In this document: positions 26,306 through 35,131 of the stretch, piece after piece
Position numbering within the stretch: the stretch's first letter is position 1
Layout of the letters: each line of letters opens with the position of its first letter
Source of the DNA: Symmachiella macrocystis
GTDB taxonomy: Bacteria > Planctomycetota > Planctomycetia > Planctomycetales > Planctomycetaceae
DNA length: 64,000 nucleotides
Assembly (NCBI RefSeq): GCF_007860075.1
Contig: NZ_SJPP01000002.1
Coordinates: forward strand, 992,001 to 1,056,000
Direction of reading: 5' to 3'
Position numbers and translations under genes: made by a program
Notes under the pieces: generated by a model
Database searches by the model: none
Told to the model about the DNA's origin: nothing
Seen by the model: the letters and a program-made list of their open reading frames with translations, nothing else

Positions 26306-26881
26306 ATGATTTTGGAAGGTATTGTTACAACGCTGGATACCACGGGGCGGCTGAATGTGGCTCCGATGGGACCGATTGTGGATGAGGCGATGGCCTCACT
26401 CATTCTCCGGCCTTTCAAGACGTCGCAGACCTATCAAAACCTCCGCCAACGCCCACAAGGTGTCTTCCACGTAGTCGACGATGTGTTGTTGCTGGCCGAG
26501 GCCGCCATCGGACTCCCCACCGCTCCGCTCGTCACACGGCCGGCCGAGGTGATCGAGGGCACGATCTTGGAAGATGCCTGCCGCTGGTATGAATTCGAAA
26601 TCGACGACTTCGATGATTCCCAAGAACGGACCACTCTCCAAGCACGAGTCGTACACACAGGCCGCCTCCGCGATTTCTTCGGCTTCAACCGCGCCAAACA
26701 TGCGGTCTTAGAAGCTGCAATTTTGGCAACGCGGGTGCATCTGTTGCCCGCTGCGGAAATCGCCACACAGATGGACGCATTAGCCATCCTCGTCGAAAAG
26801 ACCGGCGGCGACCGGGAGCGAACGGCCTTTACGCTGCTGCGAGATTACATCGAAGGGGCGGAAGTTTCAGAGGATAGTTGA
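26306..26881 (+). CDS. DUF447 family protein, linked to C1/methanopterin genes
   Basis: A 191-residue cytosolic protein with the DUF447 pattern: I-L-E-G-I-V-T-T-L at the start, L-N-V-A-P-M-G-P-I-V, then L-R-P-F-K-T-S-Q-T-Y and G-V-F-H-V-V-D-D-V-L-L. The fold is of the flavin-reductase-like split barrel type. DUF447 proteins occur in archaea, methylotrophs and planctomycetes and tend to accompany tetrahydromethanopterin C1 genes. That fits the fae and mtdB-like genes 3-5 kb downstream on the opposite strand. Its biochemical role is not established. Confidence 0.82.
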   Translation: MILEGIVTTLDTTGRLNVAPMGPIVDEAMASLILRPFKTSQTYQNLRQRPQGVFHVVDDVLLLAEAAIGLPTAPLVTRPAEVIEGTILEDACRWYEFEIDDFDDSQERTTLQARVVHTGRLRDFFGFNRAKHAVLEAAILATRVHLLPAAEIATQMDALAILVEKTGGDRERTAFTLLRDYIEGAEVSEDS

Positions 26882-26900
26882 TCGGCGGCGCGTAAAAAGC

Positions 26901-26977
26901 CGTAGGTCATGCTGTGCATGACGCTGCTTGGAGAAACGTCACTCTTTCGCGATTCGTCATGCACAGCATGACCTACG
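26901..26977. repeat. 23-bp perfect inverted repeat between convergent genes
   Basis: Bases 26901-26923 and 26955-26977 are exact reverse complements, with a 31-base loop. Each arm is itself a palindrome (GTCATGC-TGT-GCATGAC). It lies between the DUF447 stop (26881) and the stop of the minus-strand gene ending at 27003, so it may act as a bidirectional terminator. The third copy of the unit is at 2358-2378. Confidence 0.8.
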
Positions 26978-27002
26978 ATGACTGCGGAGACATCACACAA
27001 GC

Positions 27003-27428
27003 TTACCAATCGGGGAACGCCTTCTTGACCCACACATGCGTGATATGGTCGCGTTCCTTTTGAAACTCTTCGTTAGACACAGGAATCGCGCGCACTTTTG
27101 TTTCGAGCGACGACAGCCAAAACGCGGTAATGACGTATAATGAGAACATGAGCATCGCCACGAAGAAAAACATCCGCCCATAGAGAATGGTGCCGGTAAT
27201 CGTCACCAACAGCGTCAGACAGATCAACGCGATCCCCAACAAGGCCCCATGCATCTGCACGCGCACTTCAGCCTTGAGATCATACAAATCGTCGTAGGAC
27301 TCGATACAAGGCACGTCACGCAACAATCGCTTGAGTCGGAGGCCGAAGACGATCGCCAAGATGTTGGACATGACCATCAGCCCACTCATCAACGCGACCA
27401 AGCCGATCGCTAACCGTATGTCCGTCAT
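27003..27428 (-). CDS. Hypothetical membrane protein, four transmembrane segments
   Basis: I do not recognise the family. The ATG at 27428 is preceded by a perfect GGAGGT eight bases upstream, which fixes the start; a longer frame to 27758 overlaps the esterase gene and is discarded. The 141-residue product has hydrophobic segments at about 6-28, 58-78, 80-84 joining 86-105, and a charged C-terminal tail (S-L-E-T-K-V-R-A onward, about 35 residues) probably in the cytosol. It starts 116 bases after the esterase stop on the same strand. No catalytic motif is visible. Confidence 0.75.
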   Translation of the reverse strand: MTDIRLAIGLVALMSGLMVMSNILAIVFGLRLKRLLRDVPCIESYDDLYDLKAEVRVQMHGALLGIALICLTLLVTITGTILYGRMFFFVAMLMFSLYVITAFWLSSLETKVRAIPVSNEEFQKERDHITHVWVKKAFPDW

Positions 27429-27543
27429 CAAGAGACCTCCGCGGGAATTGAAATTCGACCGCCAGCATCGGTGCATACGGCGATGACCGTATTCTTCAAG
27501 ATCCGCCTCCCGAACGCAAATTAAAAAATCCGAGCAGCACCAA

Positions 27544-29436
27544 TTATTTCTCCGCCTGCCCCATCGCCCGCAACTGCGGCAGATCAAAGTACTCCAGCAA
27601 TCCGAAACAATACGTCTCCGGCGTGCGATTGTATTTGCGGCCTTCGCGGAGATAGGCTTTGAGCGTTTCCGGCAACTCAGCGGTCTCCACGGCGGCAATC
27701 TGGTTGTCTGTATCCAACGCATCGGCGCAGAGTGCGGCAAGACTGCTACGTGGGCCACGCGCCAGCACGTTTAAACCTTGGGTTTCGAAATGCTGATTCG
27801 CTAAACGGACGGCAGCCAGAATCTGACTCGCTTGGATACCCAACGGCCGCGCGCCGACCGTGGCTATCAACTGAGCATGTTGATAAAGCGAACCCGGTGG
27901 CTGCGCTGCACCCATCAACACCGGATCGAAACTGACAACACGTTTGCCCTCGCCGGCCAATTTTGCGATCTCGTCAGCATGGTTGGCAAACCCGCTGTCG
28001 GCGATGAACATCACGGACGCGGTGAAGTTTTCCGGAGCAACCATGACAGCGGGCAGACTCCAGTCTTCGTCGCGGATTAAAACGCGGCTGACCGTCAGAT
28101 CGCCCACGGTTGTCGGTTCCCCCTGGGGCTCACCCGCAATTGTTCGATCGTCCCAGCGGAGAATTTGTTTGAGCAGTTGCCGTCGCTCATTCGCCGTGCC
28201 GGGCAATTCGCGCGGTAGTCGCTGCGCGACCTCTTCGGCCAAGATGCGAAAGTTGGTGTTGTTCGCCGGCACACCGACGGTCAGTTCCTCGGCGGCCATA
28301 ATTTCATCGTTCGAAGGAATCTCCGCCGCGTCGCTGTTCTCCAGCGACCAATGTTTGGTCAAAAACCGGTACAACTGCTGTCGGTTGTCGAGTTCATAAT
28401 TGTGCGTACCGGGGTCGGTGTTTTCATAATATTCAAACGCCTCTGCAGCCCCCGCCTGCTGATAAAACGGGACAACCGGTTCATAGGTATTCGGGCGGAC
28501 CGTGGGCGATTTGAAACAGCAGTTGTCGGTGCGATTATAAATCAGCAGCGCCGGCCGCGGCGTGAGCAAGGCGGTCAGGTGCACGTAGTCGGCAGACTGG
28601 ACCAGATCGGTCGGGTTTTGTTCCAGATCACCAATGCTGTCGTGGTGAAGGACCCGTTGCGTCAATGAACTGTAACCGGCGACCGGGATTGAAACCTTGA
28701 TCCGCTTATCGAGTGAACTGAGGATGATCGTTTGCCAACCGCCCCCTGATAGACCCGTCATAGCAACGCGGTCGAGATCAGTGTGGGGATGAGTCGTCAG
28801 TACATCCAGACCCCGCGACATGGCCAAATAGAACACGCTCAGCCCACTCACACCGCACAGATCAAGGGTCGCCAAATCATCGTGCGAATAGGCCGAACCT
28901 TGTAGCTCTCCCATCCGCAACCATTCGGTGTTCAGCGCCAGTATGCCCCGTTTGGCCAGATTGATGCAGCGGAGTTGTTTGTAGTCGGCCGACTTGCCGT
29001 TGCTGTCGTGCCCATTGACGTTGAGCACCGCCGGCATTTTTCCATGCAACTGATCCGGTTCATACAACAACGCCGGAATCCACAGCCCCGGTAATGCTTC
29101 GTAGCGCAACTTCTTGATTTTGTAACCGCGTTCCGTTTCGATCACATCCAGCCACTCCACCCGCGGCTGTCCCCCGCGCCACTTGGCGGGTACCCCTTTG
29201 AACACAACCTCCTCCAGCACCTTTTGCCGCAAGGCCTCAGCATCGCGTTGCCAAGCTTCAGCGGAATCCGCTTGCTCCAACTTGGGAATACGTTTCACAA
29301 CGAATTCCGCCGCCTGCTTGGCCGATTGTTCCAACGTAAGAATCGGCTGCTTGAGCGCCGTCGCCAGATCATCCGCCGCGCAAACCGGAACGGAGTGCAA
29401 AGCCACAGCAAGCAGCGGCAACAAAGTCAAACGCAT
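27544..29436 (-). CDS. Large secreted alpha/beta-hydrolase (acetyl xylan esterase-like)
   Basis: A 630-residue exported hydrolase. The ATG at 29436 with AAGGAGACGT upstream gives a signal peptide (L-T-L-L-P-L-L-A-V-A-L ... C-A-A). The nucleophile elbow T-G-L-S-G-G-G-W with Ser, followed by Q-T-I-I-L, and the N-V-N-G-H-D-S-N-G-K block are typical of planctomycete acetyl-xylan-esterase/dienelactone-type hydrolases. D-P-G-T-H-N-Y would supply the His. A second, C-terminal hydrolase-like half (about 385-625) may be a degenerate domain. The substrate is unknown; acetylated polysaccharides are likely. It follows the mtdB-like gene after 54 bases but has no evident role in C1 metabolism. Confidence 0.8.
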   Translation of the reverse strand: MRLTLLPLLAVALHSVPVCAADDLATALKQPILTLEQSAKQAAEFVVKRIPKLEQADSAEAWQRDAEALRQKVLEEVVFKGVPAKWRGGQPRVEWLDVIETERGYKIKKLRYEALPGLWIPALLYEPDQLHGKMPAVLNVNGHDSNGKSADYKQLRCINLAKRGILALNTEWLRMGELQGSAYSHDDLATLDLCGVSGLSVFYLAMSRGLDVLTTHPHTDLDRVAMTGLSGGGWQTIILSSLDKRIKVSIPVAGYSSLTQRVLHHDSIGDLEQNPTDLVQSADYVHLTALLTPRPALLIYNRTDNCCFKSPTVRPNTYEPVVPFYQQAGAAEAFEYYENTDPGTHNYELDNRQQLYRFLTKHWSLENSDAAEIPSNDEIMAAEELTVGVPANNTNFRILAEEVAQRLPRELPGTANERRQLLKQILRWDDRTIAGEPQGEPTTVGDLTVSRVLIRDEDWSLPAVMVAPENFTASVMFIADSGFANHADEIAKLAGEGKRVVSFDPVLMGAAQPPGSLYQHAQLIATVGARPLGIQASQILAAVRLANQHFETQGLNVLARGPRSSLAALCADALDTDNQIAAVETAELPETLKAYLREGRKYNRTPETYCFGLLEYFDLPQLRAMGQAEK

Positions 29437-29490
29437 AGCTACGTCTCCTTGTCGTAGGGTGCACCACAAACCGCGCCGTCCCGAAACCAC

Positions 29491-30354
29491 CTATTGCCCG
29501 ATCTCTCGCCCAATCTCATAAATCGCCGCCGTATCCAACACCTGCGCGTTGGATTCAAACAACCGTCGCACAGCGGCTTTGTGGATTCTCATTTTGAGGC
29601 CGCCCACGCCGATTGCGCCGTAGCAGATCACGCCGTCGACTTCCTTCCCCGTATCCATCATGTCGACACCCTCCAATCCGACTGGCGGTACGGCGTTGAG
29701 GTCGATGGCGACTTTCAGAGCTTCGAGTGAACTGCGTTGTTCGGCAGAAAGGAATTGCACGCCCGCTGCCCCAGCGGCAATGATCAACCCGGCCCCACTG
29801 CAGGCCGCCATGATTTCCGCATCGTTCCCAGTAGCGACCGGCTTGAGTTGTGCATCTTCAACCTGCGCGCGAATCGTGGCACACGCTTGTTCAGCCCGTT
29901 CGACCGAGCGCGAGGCTAAACGAACATTTGCCCCCAAGCCGGCCAGAATCTGCGCTGCCCGCAATCCCACCGGACCGGTTCCGCCCAAGACCATCGCCTC
30001 ACAGCCTGCGGGGTCCAGGTGCCGTTGAGCACACAGCACAGCCGCTGCGGCGGTTGTGTTGGAGCCGTTGGAGTCCATCATCACCGAGACCCGTACCGGA
30101 CCGAAAAACGTTTTTTGCACCTGGGCCAACACAGATTCGCCAGCGGACACGTCACTGCCACCCACAAATATCGCCGTGCTTTTGAGGTCCTTCGGACCGC
30201 GTGTAAACATCGCTCCATGCACGAGTGGTTCGGCATTTTCGATGGTGATGCCACCATAGCTAAACAGCTCGTCGACATCGGAATCTACCGCAACCACGCG
30301 ATCGAAGGTACTCGGCTGCGGGTCCGTGTCGAGTTGGATCAGAATGCGTTTCAT
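29491..30354 (-). CDS. mtdB: Methylene-tetrahydromethanopterin dehydrogenase (MtdB-like)
   Basis: NAD(P)-dependent enzyme that oxidises methylene-H4MPT to methenyl-H4MPT in formaldehyde oxidation. The N-terminal D-T-D-P-Q-P-S-T-F-D-R-V-V-A-V-D-S-D is the characteristic pterin domain. The Rossmann motif is V-L-G-G-T-G-P-V-G-L-R-A-A (about 125-137), followed by A-S-R-S near 155, consistent with NADP contacts. The ATG at 30354 gives 287 residues, the family norm; a GTG at 30366 is four residues upstream. The fae gene lies 210 bases upstream on the same strand, which supports the pathway assignment. Whether it prefers NAD or NADP needs direct alignment. Confidence 0.88.
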   Translation of the reverse strand: MKRILIQLDTDPQPSTFDRVVAVDSDVDELFSYGGITIENAEPLVHGAMFTRGPKDLKSTAIFVGGSDVSAGESVLAQVQKTFFGPVRVSVMMDSNGSNTTAAAAVLCAQRHLDPAGCEAMVLGGTGPVGLRAAQILAGLGANVRLASRSVERAEQACATIRAQVEDAQLKPVATGNDAEIMAACSGAGLIIAAGAAGVQFLSAEQRSSLEALKVAIDLNAVPPVGLEGVDMMDTGKEVDGVICYGAIGVGGLKMRIHKAAVRRLFESNAQVLDTAAIYEIGREIGQ

Positions 30355-30390
30355 GGTGAATTTCACATGAGTAGGCGAGTCGAAAATAAG

Positions 30391-30420
30391 GTGCCACTGG
30401 CGGCTTGTCCGCCAGTGCCA
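30391..30420. repeat. Dispersed palindrome, GTGCCACTGGCGG...CCGCCAGTGCC type
   Basis: Hairpin of the CACTGG/CCAGTG family in the mtdB-fae gap; a degenerate partner AACAAGCCAGCAGTGG is at 30449-30464. Confidence 0.5.
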
Positions 30421-30564
30421 TACGCGCGGCCGATCGAAACACGGCTGAACAAGCCAGCAGTGGCCCCCGGCATAATTTAAAAGGACCGCGCAATTAAGAA
30501 GCGGAGCACCGCGCCAAGGCGATACCCCGCTTCGCAGAGTTTTGCTGTTTACGCCGGGACCGCG

Positions 30565-31062
30565 TTACACACCTGAGAACGGGTGGCTGGCGGCGCTTTT
30601 TTTGGCGACCATTTCGTCGGCGCTCGGCTCATTTTTCATGGCGCGGGCGATCGATTCCTTGGTGGCGGCGTAGTTGTATTCGAAGATCTTCTTGTCGTCT
30701 TCGGCTTCCCAGTGAATGAAGACGCCGCAGACAATCACCAAATCTTCGCATTGATCTTTGGGGATCACACCTTCTTCGACGCTGTCAGCCACGGCTTTGG
30801 CGACGGCAAATTGGGCGGGGCCGAACATTTGCACGGCTTGCTTGGCACCCTTGATCGTGACCTTGGTGATCATTACGGTCGAAGGTTTGACGGCCAAGTT
30901 CGGTTCGAGCACGGCCAGCAAGTTGCTGTGTCCCATCGACTGATCAGCCAATGCACTGGCAAATGCCGCACCGACCGGACCGGTTTTGTCGCCGATCAAC
31001 AGATCGATATGGGCCACTTCATTCCCTTCGCCGACCAGCGATTCTCCAACGTACATCGACAT
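30565..31062 (-). CDS. fae: Formaldehyde-activating enzyme
   Basis: Catalyses condensation of formaldehyde with tetrahydromethanopterin to methylene-H4MPT. The N terminus M-Y-V-G-E-S-L-V-G-E-G-N-E-V-A-H-I-D is the Fae signature with catalytic His at residue 18. G-D-K-T-G-P-V-G and M-F-G-P-A-Q-F-A-V-A-K-A-V-A-D-S-V follow. The ATG at 31062 has GGAGAGAAGCTT before it and gives 165 residues, the family length. A longer frame up to 31113 is not conserved. Planctomycetes without methylotrophy still carry this route for formaldehyde detoxification. Confidence 0.95.
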   Translation of the reverse strand: MSMYVGESLVGEGNEVAHIDLLIGDKTGPVGAAFASALADQSMGHSNLLAVLEPNLAVKPSTVMITKVTIKGAKQAVQMFGPAQFAVAKAVADSVEEGVIPKDQCEDLVIVCGVFIHWEAEDDKKIFEYNYAATKESIARAMKNEPSADEMVAKKSAASHPFSGV

Positions 31063-31338
31063 AAGCTTCTCTCCTAAGTTTGACTGAGGCGTCGTATCAT
31101 CAGTTTCGTACAACTAGAAACAAGAATCCTAGCGTGGCGCGCCAATCTTGCGTTCGACAAACGAAAACACCTGTGGTAACAACCACAATCCGGCGAGACC
31201 GGGCTTTCGAAAGAAAGCAAAATCTTCTGCTCACGCAGTAACGACCTGACATGAATCACAAAAAAAGCAGTGTTACTCCGGCATCTATACCAATTCAGAC
31301 CCCGGAATTCCAGTATCGCAGACCGCCAAACCACACCG

Positions 31339-32547
31339 ATGCCCAAAGAACGCCCCCCAACCAATCCACAGCCGCTGCTGATTTGCGGCGCCAGTGCCCG
31401 TGCAGCGGCTTTCTCGGCTCTCCGCGCGGGCATCGGGCCGGTCTGTGCGGACCTGTTTGCCGACACCGATCTGGCCCGCGCCGCCACGGTGGTGCGCATT
31501 CCTCATTACCCCAACGATATCGCCGCCACGGTCGCCCAATTGCCGCCGGCAGACTGGATCTACACCGGAGCATTGGAAAACTTTCCCCAAACCATCGCTG
31601 ACATCGCCAAACAACGGACGCTGCTCGGCAACAGCCCCGCCACATTGGCTCGAGTGCGCGATCCGTTCGCCTTGTCACACCACCTGCAGGAACAGGATTT
31701 CCCGGTGCTTCAGGTCCGCGATCAACAAGATCAACCGGAGCCGGATGGAACATGGGTCTGCAAACCGCTCCACAGCGCCGGCGGCGCTCGGATCAGCCAT
31801 TGGAACATCGCCGCCGCAGTTTCATTATCACGACACCCCCCGGTCTATTTTCAACGCCGGGCCGACGGAGAGGCCTATTCCGCACTGTTTATGGCGTTTC
31901 CCAGCGGAGCGGAACTGATTGGTGTCACGCGGCAATTGGTCGGCGTGACGGAGTTTCATGCCGCTCCCTTCGCCTATTGCGGCTCGATCGGCCCCACCAC
32001 GCTGCCGTACGCCGTGGAACGTCAAATCCAAGAGATGGGACAAACGATTGCGCGGTTTGGAGAAATGCGAGGCTTGTTTGGCTGCGATTTTTTATACGAT
32101 GGAGACACAGCCTGGCTAACGGAAGTGAATCCCCGTTACACCGCATCGGTCGAGGTCTTCGAACGGTGTTGGGACCTCCCCCTGCTGGATTGGCATTGCC
32201 GGGCCTGCCGAGCGGACGCGCGTCCGACTGAAGAGCAGCATTCGTCCCACGATGATTTTCGCCGGCAGGTTGCCCTATCCCGCGTTCAACAAACGGGCGT
32301 CAGCGCCAAGGCGATTGTTTTCGCCCCGGAGGCCTACTCGGTCCCCGACTTGGAAAGCCGTTTTGCCGCTCCGCCACTGCCCTGGTCACCCCAAATCGCC
32401 GACATCCCACCGCCGGGCAGCACGATTGAAGCGGGGCATCCCATTTGTACCGTCTTCGCCGACGGGGCAAGTGAGGACGACGGTTTCGCGCAACTTGTGA
32501 ACCTCTCGCGAACGATCAATGCACCCAAGTCAGGCGGAAATAGCTGA
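31339..32547 (+). CDS. ATP-grasp protein associated with C1/methanopterin genes
   Basis: A 402-residue ATP-grasp family ligase-like protein. Visible are an N-terminal Rossmann-like half (L-L-I-C-G-A-S-A-R-A-A-A-F), K-P-L-H-S-A-G-G-A-R-I for ATP-loop binding, and a metal-binding end T-E-V-N-P-R-Y-T-A-S-V-E. ATP-grasp proteins of this type sit in H4MPT clusters of methylotrophs (orfY in Methylobacterium, from memory) and resemble MfnD-type amine-glutamate ligases of methanofuran synthesis. It diverges from fae across about 277 bases. ATG 31339 is chosen because the sequence before it has no family resemblance. Substrate unknown. Confidence 0.8.
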   Translation: MPKERPPTNPQPLLICGASARAAAFSALRAGIGPVCADLFADTDLARAATVVRIPHYPNDIAATVAQLPPADWIYTGALENFPQTIADIAKQRTLLGNSPATLARVRDPFALSHHLQEQDFPVLQVRDQQDQPEPDGTWVCKPLHSAGGARISHWNIAAAVSLSRHPPVYFQRRADGEAYSALFMAFPSGAELIGVTRQLVGVTEFHAAPFAYCGSIGPTTLPYAVERQIQEMGQTIARFGEMRGLFGCDFLYDGDTAWLTEVNPRYTASVEVFERCWDLPLLDWHCRACRADARPTEEQHSSHDDFRRQVALSRVQQTGVSAKAIVFAPEAYSVPDLESRFAAPPLPWSPQIADIPPPGSTIEAGHPICTVFADGASEDDGFAQLVNLSRTINAPKSGGNS

Positions 32548-32647
32548 TTCTGTTAACATTTCTTGATCATCCGCGCGCCCGCGGTTAAGATCAGTCAGTC
32601 CGATTTCCCCAATTTTCGCAGAGTTTGATTTCACCCGCATAGGAACC

Positions 32648-34000
32648 ATGTCAAAGTCCACCGACGTCAGGATTCTTGAAGCCCGTTGTACATTCGAATC
32701 ATTGGACTTCCGCACGCCGCTCAAATTCGGCGGGCGCGTCGTGGAATCGACTGAGTTGATCAATGTCGAGGTCGACGTGGAAAGCCGGGACGGCCGGGTG
32801 GCCACCGGGTTCGGCAGCATGCCGTTGGGCAATATCTGGGCCTGGCCTTCCGCTGAGGTCACGCCGGATCAATCGGCGGCGGCCATTAAAAAAATGGCCC
32901 AACAAACCGTCGAACTGGCCGAAGCCTATCCCGAGTTCGATCATCCGCTCGACACGATCTACCGTCTCTCCGGCGAATACTCGCACATGGCTGGCAAGAT
33001 CGTGCAGAAAATGGAAATCGCCGGCGAATTCCCCGAGCTAGCGCAAATGGTCGCCGCCAGTCCGCTCGATGCCGCCTTGCATGATGCCTACGGCCGCGCG
33101 GCGGACATGAATAGCTACGACATGCTTTCCGAAGAGTTCATGAACTACGACCTCGCCGAATATCTCGACGAGCAGTTCGCAGGGGAGTATTTGGATCAAT
33201 ACACGCTCCGCACACCCAAACCCAAGATGCCGCTGTATCATCTCGTCGGCGCTCTCGATCCGCTAACCACGGCCGACGTCCAAGAACCAATCGGCGATGA
33301 TCTGCCGGAAACGCTCGAGGAATGGATTGCCGCCGACGGATTGACGCATCTGAAAATTAAGCTCAACGGCGACGATCTCGACTGGGACGTCGCTCGCGTG
33401 GCGGCCATCGATCAAGTGGCGGCGCAGGCGCAAGCAGCACGGGGTTGCAGCGAATGGTTTTACTCGCTCGATTTCAACGAGAAATGCGCCGACGTGCAAT
33501 ACGTGCTCGATTTCCTGGCCCGTATCCGTGACCAACGGGGCGAAGCGTGGGACCGCGTGCAATACATCGAGCAACCGACGCACCGTGATCTCAAAGCCAA
33601 TCCCGAAAACCGGATGCACGAAGCAGCCAAACTCAAACCGGTCGTCATCGACGAATCGCTGATCGACTACGACGCCCTGCTGCTCAGCCGCGAACAAGGC
33701 TACTCCGGCGTCGCACTCAAAGCCTGTAAAGGGCACACCGAAGCCCTGTTGATGGCCGCAGCGGCACAGAAAATGGAGATGTTCCTCTGTGTGCAGGATC
33801 TCACCTGCCCAGGTTTCTCCTTCCTGCACTCCGCCAGCCTAGCCGCCCGCATCCCCGGTGTCGCCGCCATCGAAGGCAACGGACGCCAATACTGCCCCGC
33901 CGGCAACAAACGCTGGGCAAAACTCTTCCCCGCCATGTTCAAAATCACCGACGGCACAGTAGCCACATCCGAGCTGGACGGCCTGGGACTGGGGTTTTGA
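32648..34000 (+). CDS. Enolase-superfamily protein (mandelate racemase/muconate lactonizing-like)
   Basis: A 450-residue protein with the two-domain enolase-superfamily plan. The barrel shows the typical order: L-K-I-K-L-N-G-D-D with a Lys on strand 2, S-L-D-F-N-E-K with Asp, Y-I-E-Q-P-T with Glu, V-I-D-E-S-L with Asp/Glu, and V-A-L-K-A-C-K-G-H with Lys. These form the Mg site and acid/base pair. Members abstract the alpha-proton of carboxylates: racemases, dehydratases, dipeptide epimerases. The product here is longer than most (about 370). It follows the ATP-grasp gene by 100 bases. Exact reaction unassigned. Confidence 0.83.
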   Translation: MSKSTDVRILEARCTFESLDFRTPLKFGGRVVESTELINVEVDVESRDGRVATGFGSMPLGNIWAWPSAEVTPDQSAAAIKKMAQQTVELAEAYPEFDHPLDTIYRLSGEYSHMAGKIVQKMEIAGEFPELAQMVAASPLDAALHDAYGRAADMNSYDMLSEEFMNYDLAEYLDEQFAGEYLDQYTLRTPKPKMPLYHLVGALDPLTTADVQEPIGDDLPETLEEWIAADGLTHLKIKLNGDDLDWDVARVAAIDQVAAQAQAARGCSEWFYSLDFNEKCADVQYVLDFLARIRDQRGEAWDRVQYIEQPTHRDLKANPENRMHEAAKLKPVVIDESLIDYDALLLSREQGYSGVALKACKGHTEALLMAAAAQKMEMFLCVQDLTCPGFSFLHSASLAARIPGVAAIEGNGRQYCPAGNKRWAKLFPAMFKITDGTVATSELDGLGLGF

Positions 34001-34098
34001 GGCTGCGGTCGTTCAACCTCAAGTCGAACACCCCGTAGTGGTGTCCTCCGCACGCTGCCTTTTGGCACTGATGCCAGTTTGAAGGAAATCGCCCTTTT

Positions 34099-34530
34099 AT
34101 GGTCGAGTCCATCAAGGTTCTCACTCCCACACGAGAGCGTTTCTTTTGGGCACTGGATCAAGATACGGTGCAAACCGGTCGCTACGTGCACCAAACTGGT
34201 GGACCCGGGAAATTCGCAGTCGTACGCCTTCGCTTCCAAACCGATTTTGATGGACCAGGTGTTGTTCTGGCAAATGAAGTTGTCGAGGAAGATTTCCCGC
34301 ATGACGATTTTGAGTTAGATGAGATCGTCGATGCCATTTCCCAAGGCGTGTTAGTGGGCCTGAGCGAAGCATCACCTGATAGTGAGCCAATTCAAGCGTT
34401 GAAAATCACCGTGATGGACATCGCTGTGCAACTAGTTGATACCTTACCGCAGCATTTCATCGAGGCCGCCCAACGTGCGGTGCAGCAAGCGGTCGATGAA
34501 GCTGGATTGGTATACATCAGGCCTTCGTGA
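34099..34530 (+). CDS. Small protein resembling a stand-alone elongation factor G domain IV
   Basis: A 143-residue protein whose middle reads H-Q-T-G-G-P-G-K-F-A-V-V-R-L, close to the Q-T-G-G-R-G-Q-F-A-x-V motif of EF-G domain IV. It continues with a region matching that domain in layout: short hydrophobic strand, F-E-L-D-E-I-V-D-A-I-S-Q-G, and a C-terminal A-A-Q-R-A-V-Q-Q-A helix. The GTPase and other EF-G domains are missing. A ribosome site GAAGGAAATC precedes the ATG. It could interact with ribosomes or be a decayed copy of a fusA paralogue. The identity rests on motif reading only. Confidence 0.6.
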   Translation: MVESIKVLTPTRERFFWALDQDTVQTGRYVHQTGGPGKFAVVRLRFQTDFDGPGVVLANEVVEEDFPHDDFELDEIVDAISQGVLVGLSEASPDSEPIQALKITVMDIAVQLVDTLPQHFIEAAQRAVQQAVDEAGLVYIRPS

Positions 34531-34999
34531 TTCCATCCTCACGTTTATCAGCCAATTCTGCTGTAGGTGATTTCAATTTGAGATGGCTTACGGCACCGCT
34601 GATTCACGCTAACAGCTGCCTCCCTATCTGATTTCGCCACGAATCCGCGCCGCAATAAGCGCATTCGTTTCAACGAGTTCCACCCCTGAACGTGTCGCAA
34701 TCCCTAAAGTCCCCTCGCGAGAATGACGAAGTATGTTCCTGTCAGCAACGGTGACTTCGACACGGGTCGAACCGAAACCGTGTTCCTCAGGTCCTTACCG
34801 TGTTGAGGGAGACAGCTGATGCCGGCCGCGGATTTTGTGGTGAAGAACGGGGCAGAAACAGCCCTCTAGATTACCCAGATTTCGCAGCTGACGTTTTCAG
34901 AAAATTTTGCCTGCAACAGGCTTGACCCAAAACGGGGACAGCTCCTATCCTGCTCGGCAGATCGACCTGAAGAGAAGACGACACAGAACGATTCAACAA
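34531..34999. other. Intergenic region before tRNA-Cys, no gene seen
   Basis: About 470 bases without a recognisable frame. It should contain the tRNA-Cys promoter close to 35000. Confidence 0.45.
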
Positions 35000-35073
35000 G
35001 GCGCCGTAGCCAAGTGGTCCAAGGCAGCGGATTGCAAATCCGCCATTCGTCGGTTCAAATCCGACCGGCGCCT
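35000..35073 (+). tRNA. tRNA-Cys (anticodon GCA)
   Basis: Cloverleaf: acceptor GGCGCCG (35000-35006) pairs with CGGCGCC (35066-35072) with T as discriminator. The anticodon arm is GCGGA-TTGCAAA-TCCGC giving anticodon GCA, and the T arm has GGTTCAAATCC. The 3' CCA is not encoded. A 49-base exact copy of its 3' part lies at 36404-36452, showing that the gene was used as an integration target. Confidence 0.95.
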
Positions 35074-35079
35074 CTACTC

Positions 35080-35123
35080 AAACCCCTGCTGCAAATGACT
35101 TTGCGGCGGGGGTTTGTTTTTTT
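35080..35123 (+). terminator. Intrinsic terminator after tRNA-Cys
   Basis: CAAACCCC (35080-35087) pairs with GGGGTTTG (35109-35116), extended inward by G-C rich pairs, then seven T. A diverged copy stands after the tRNA fragment at about 36454-36499. Confidence 0.8.
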
Positions 35124-35131
35124 GTGGATGC

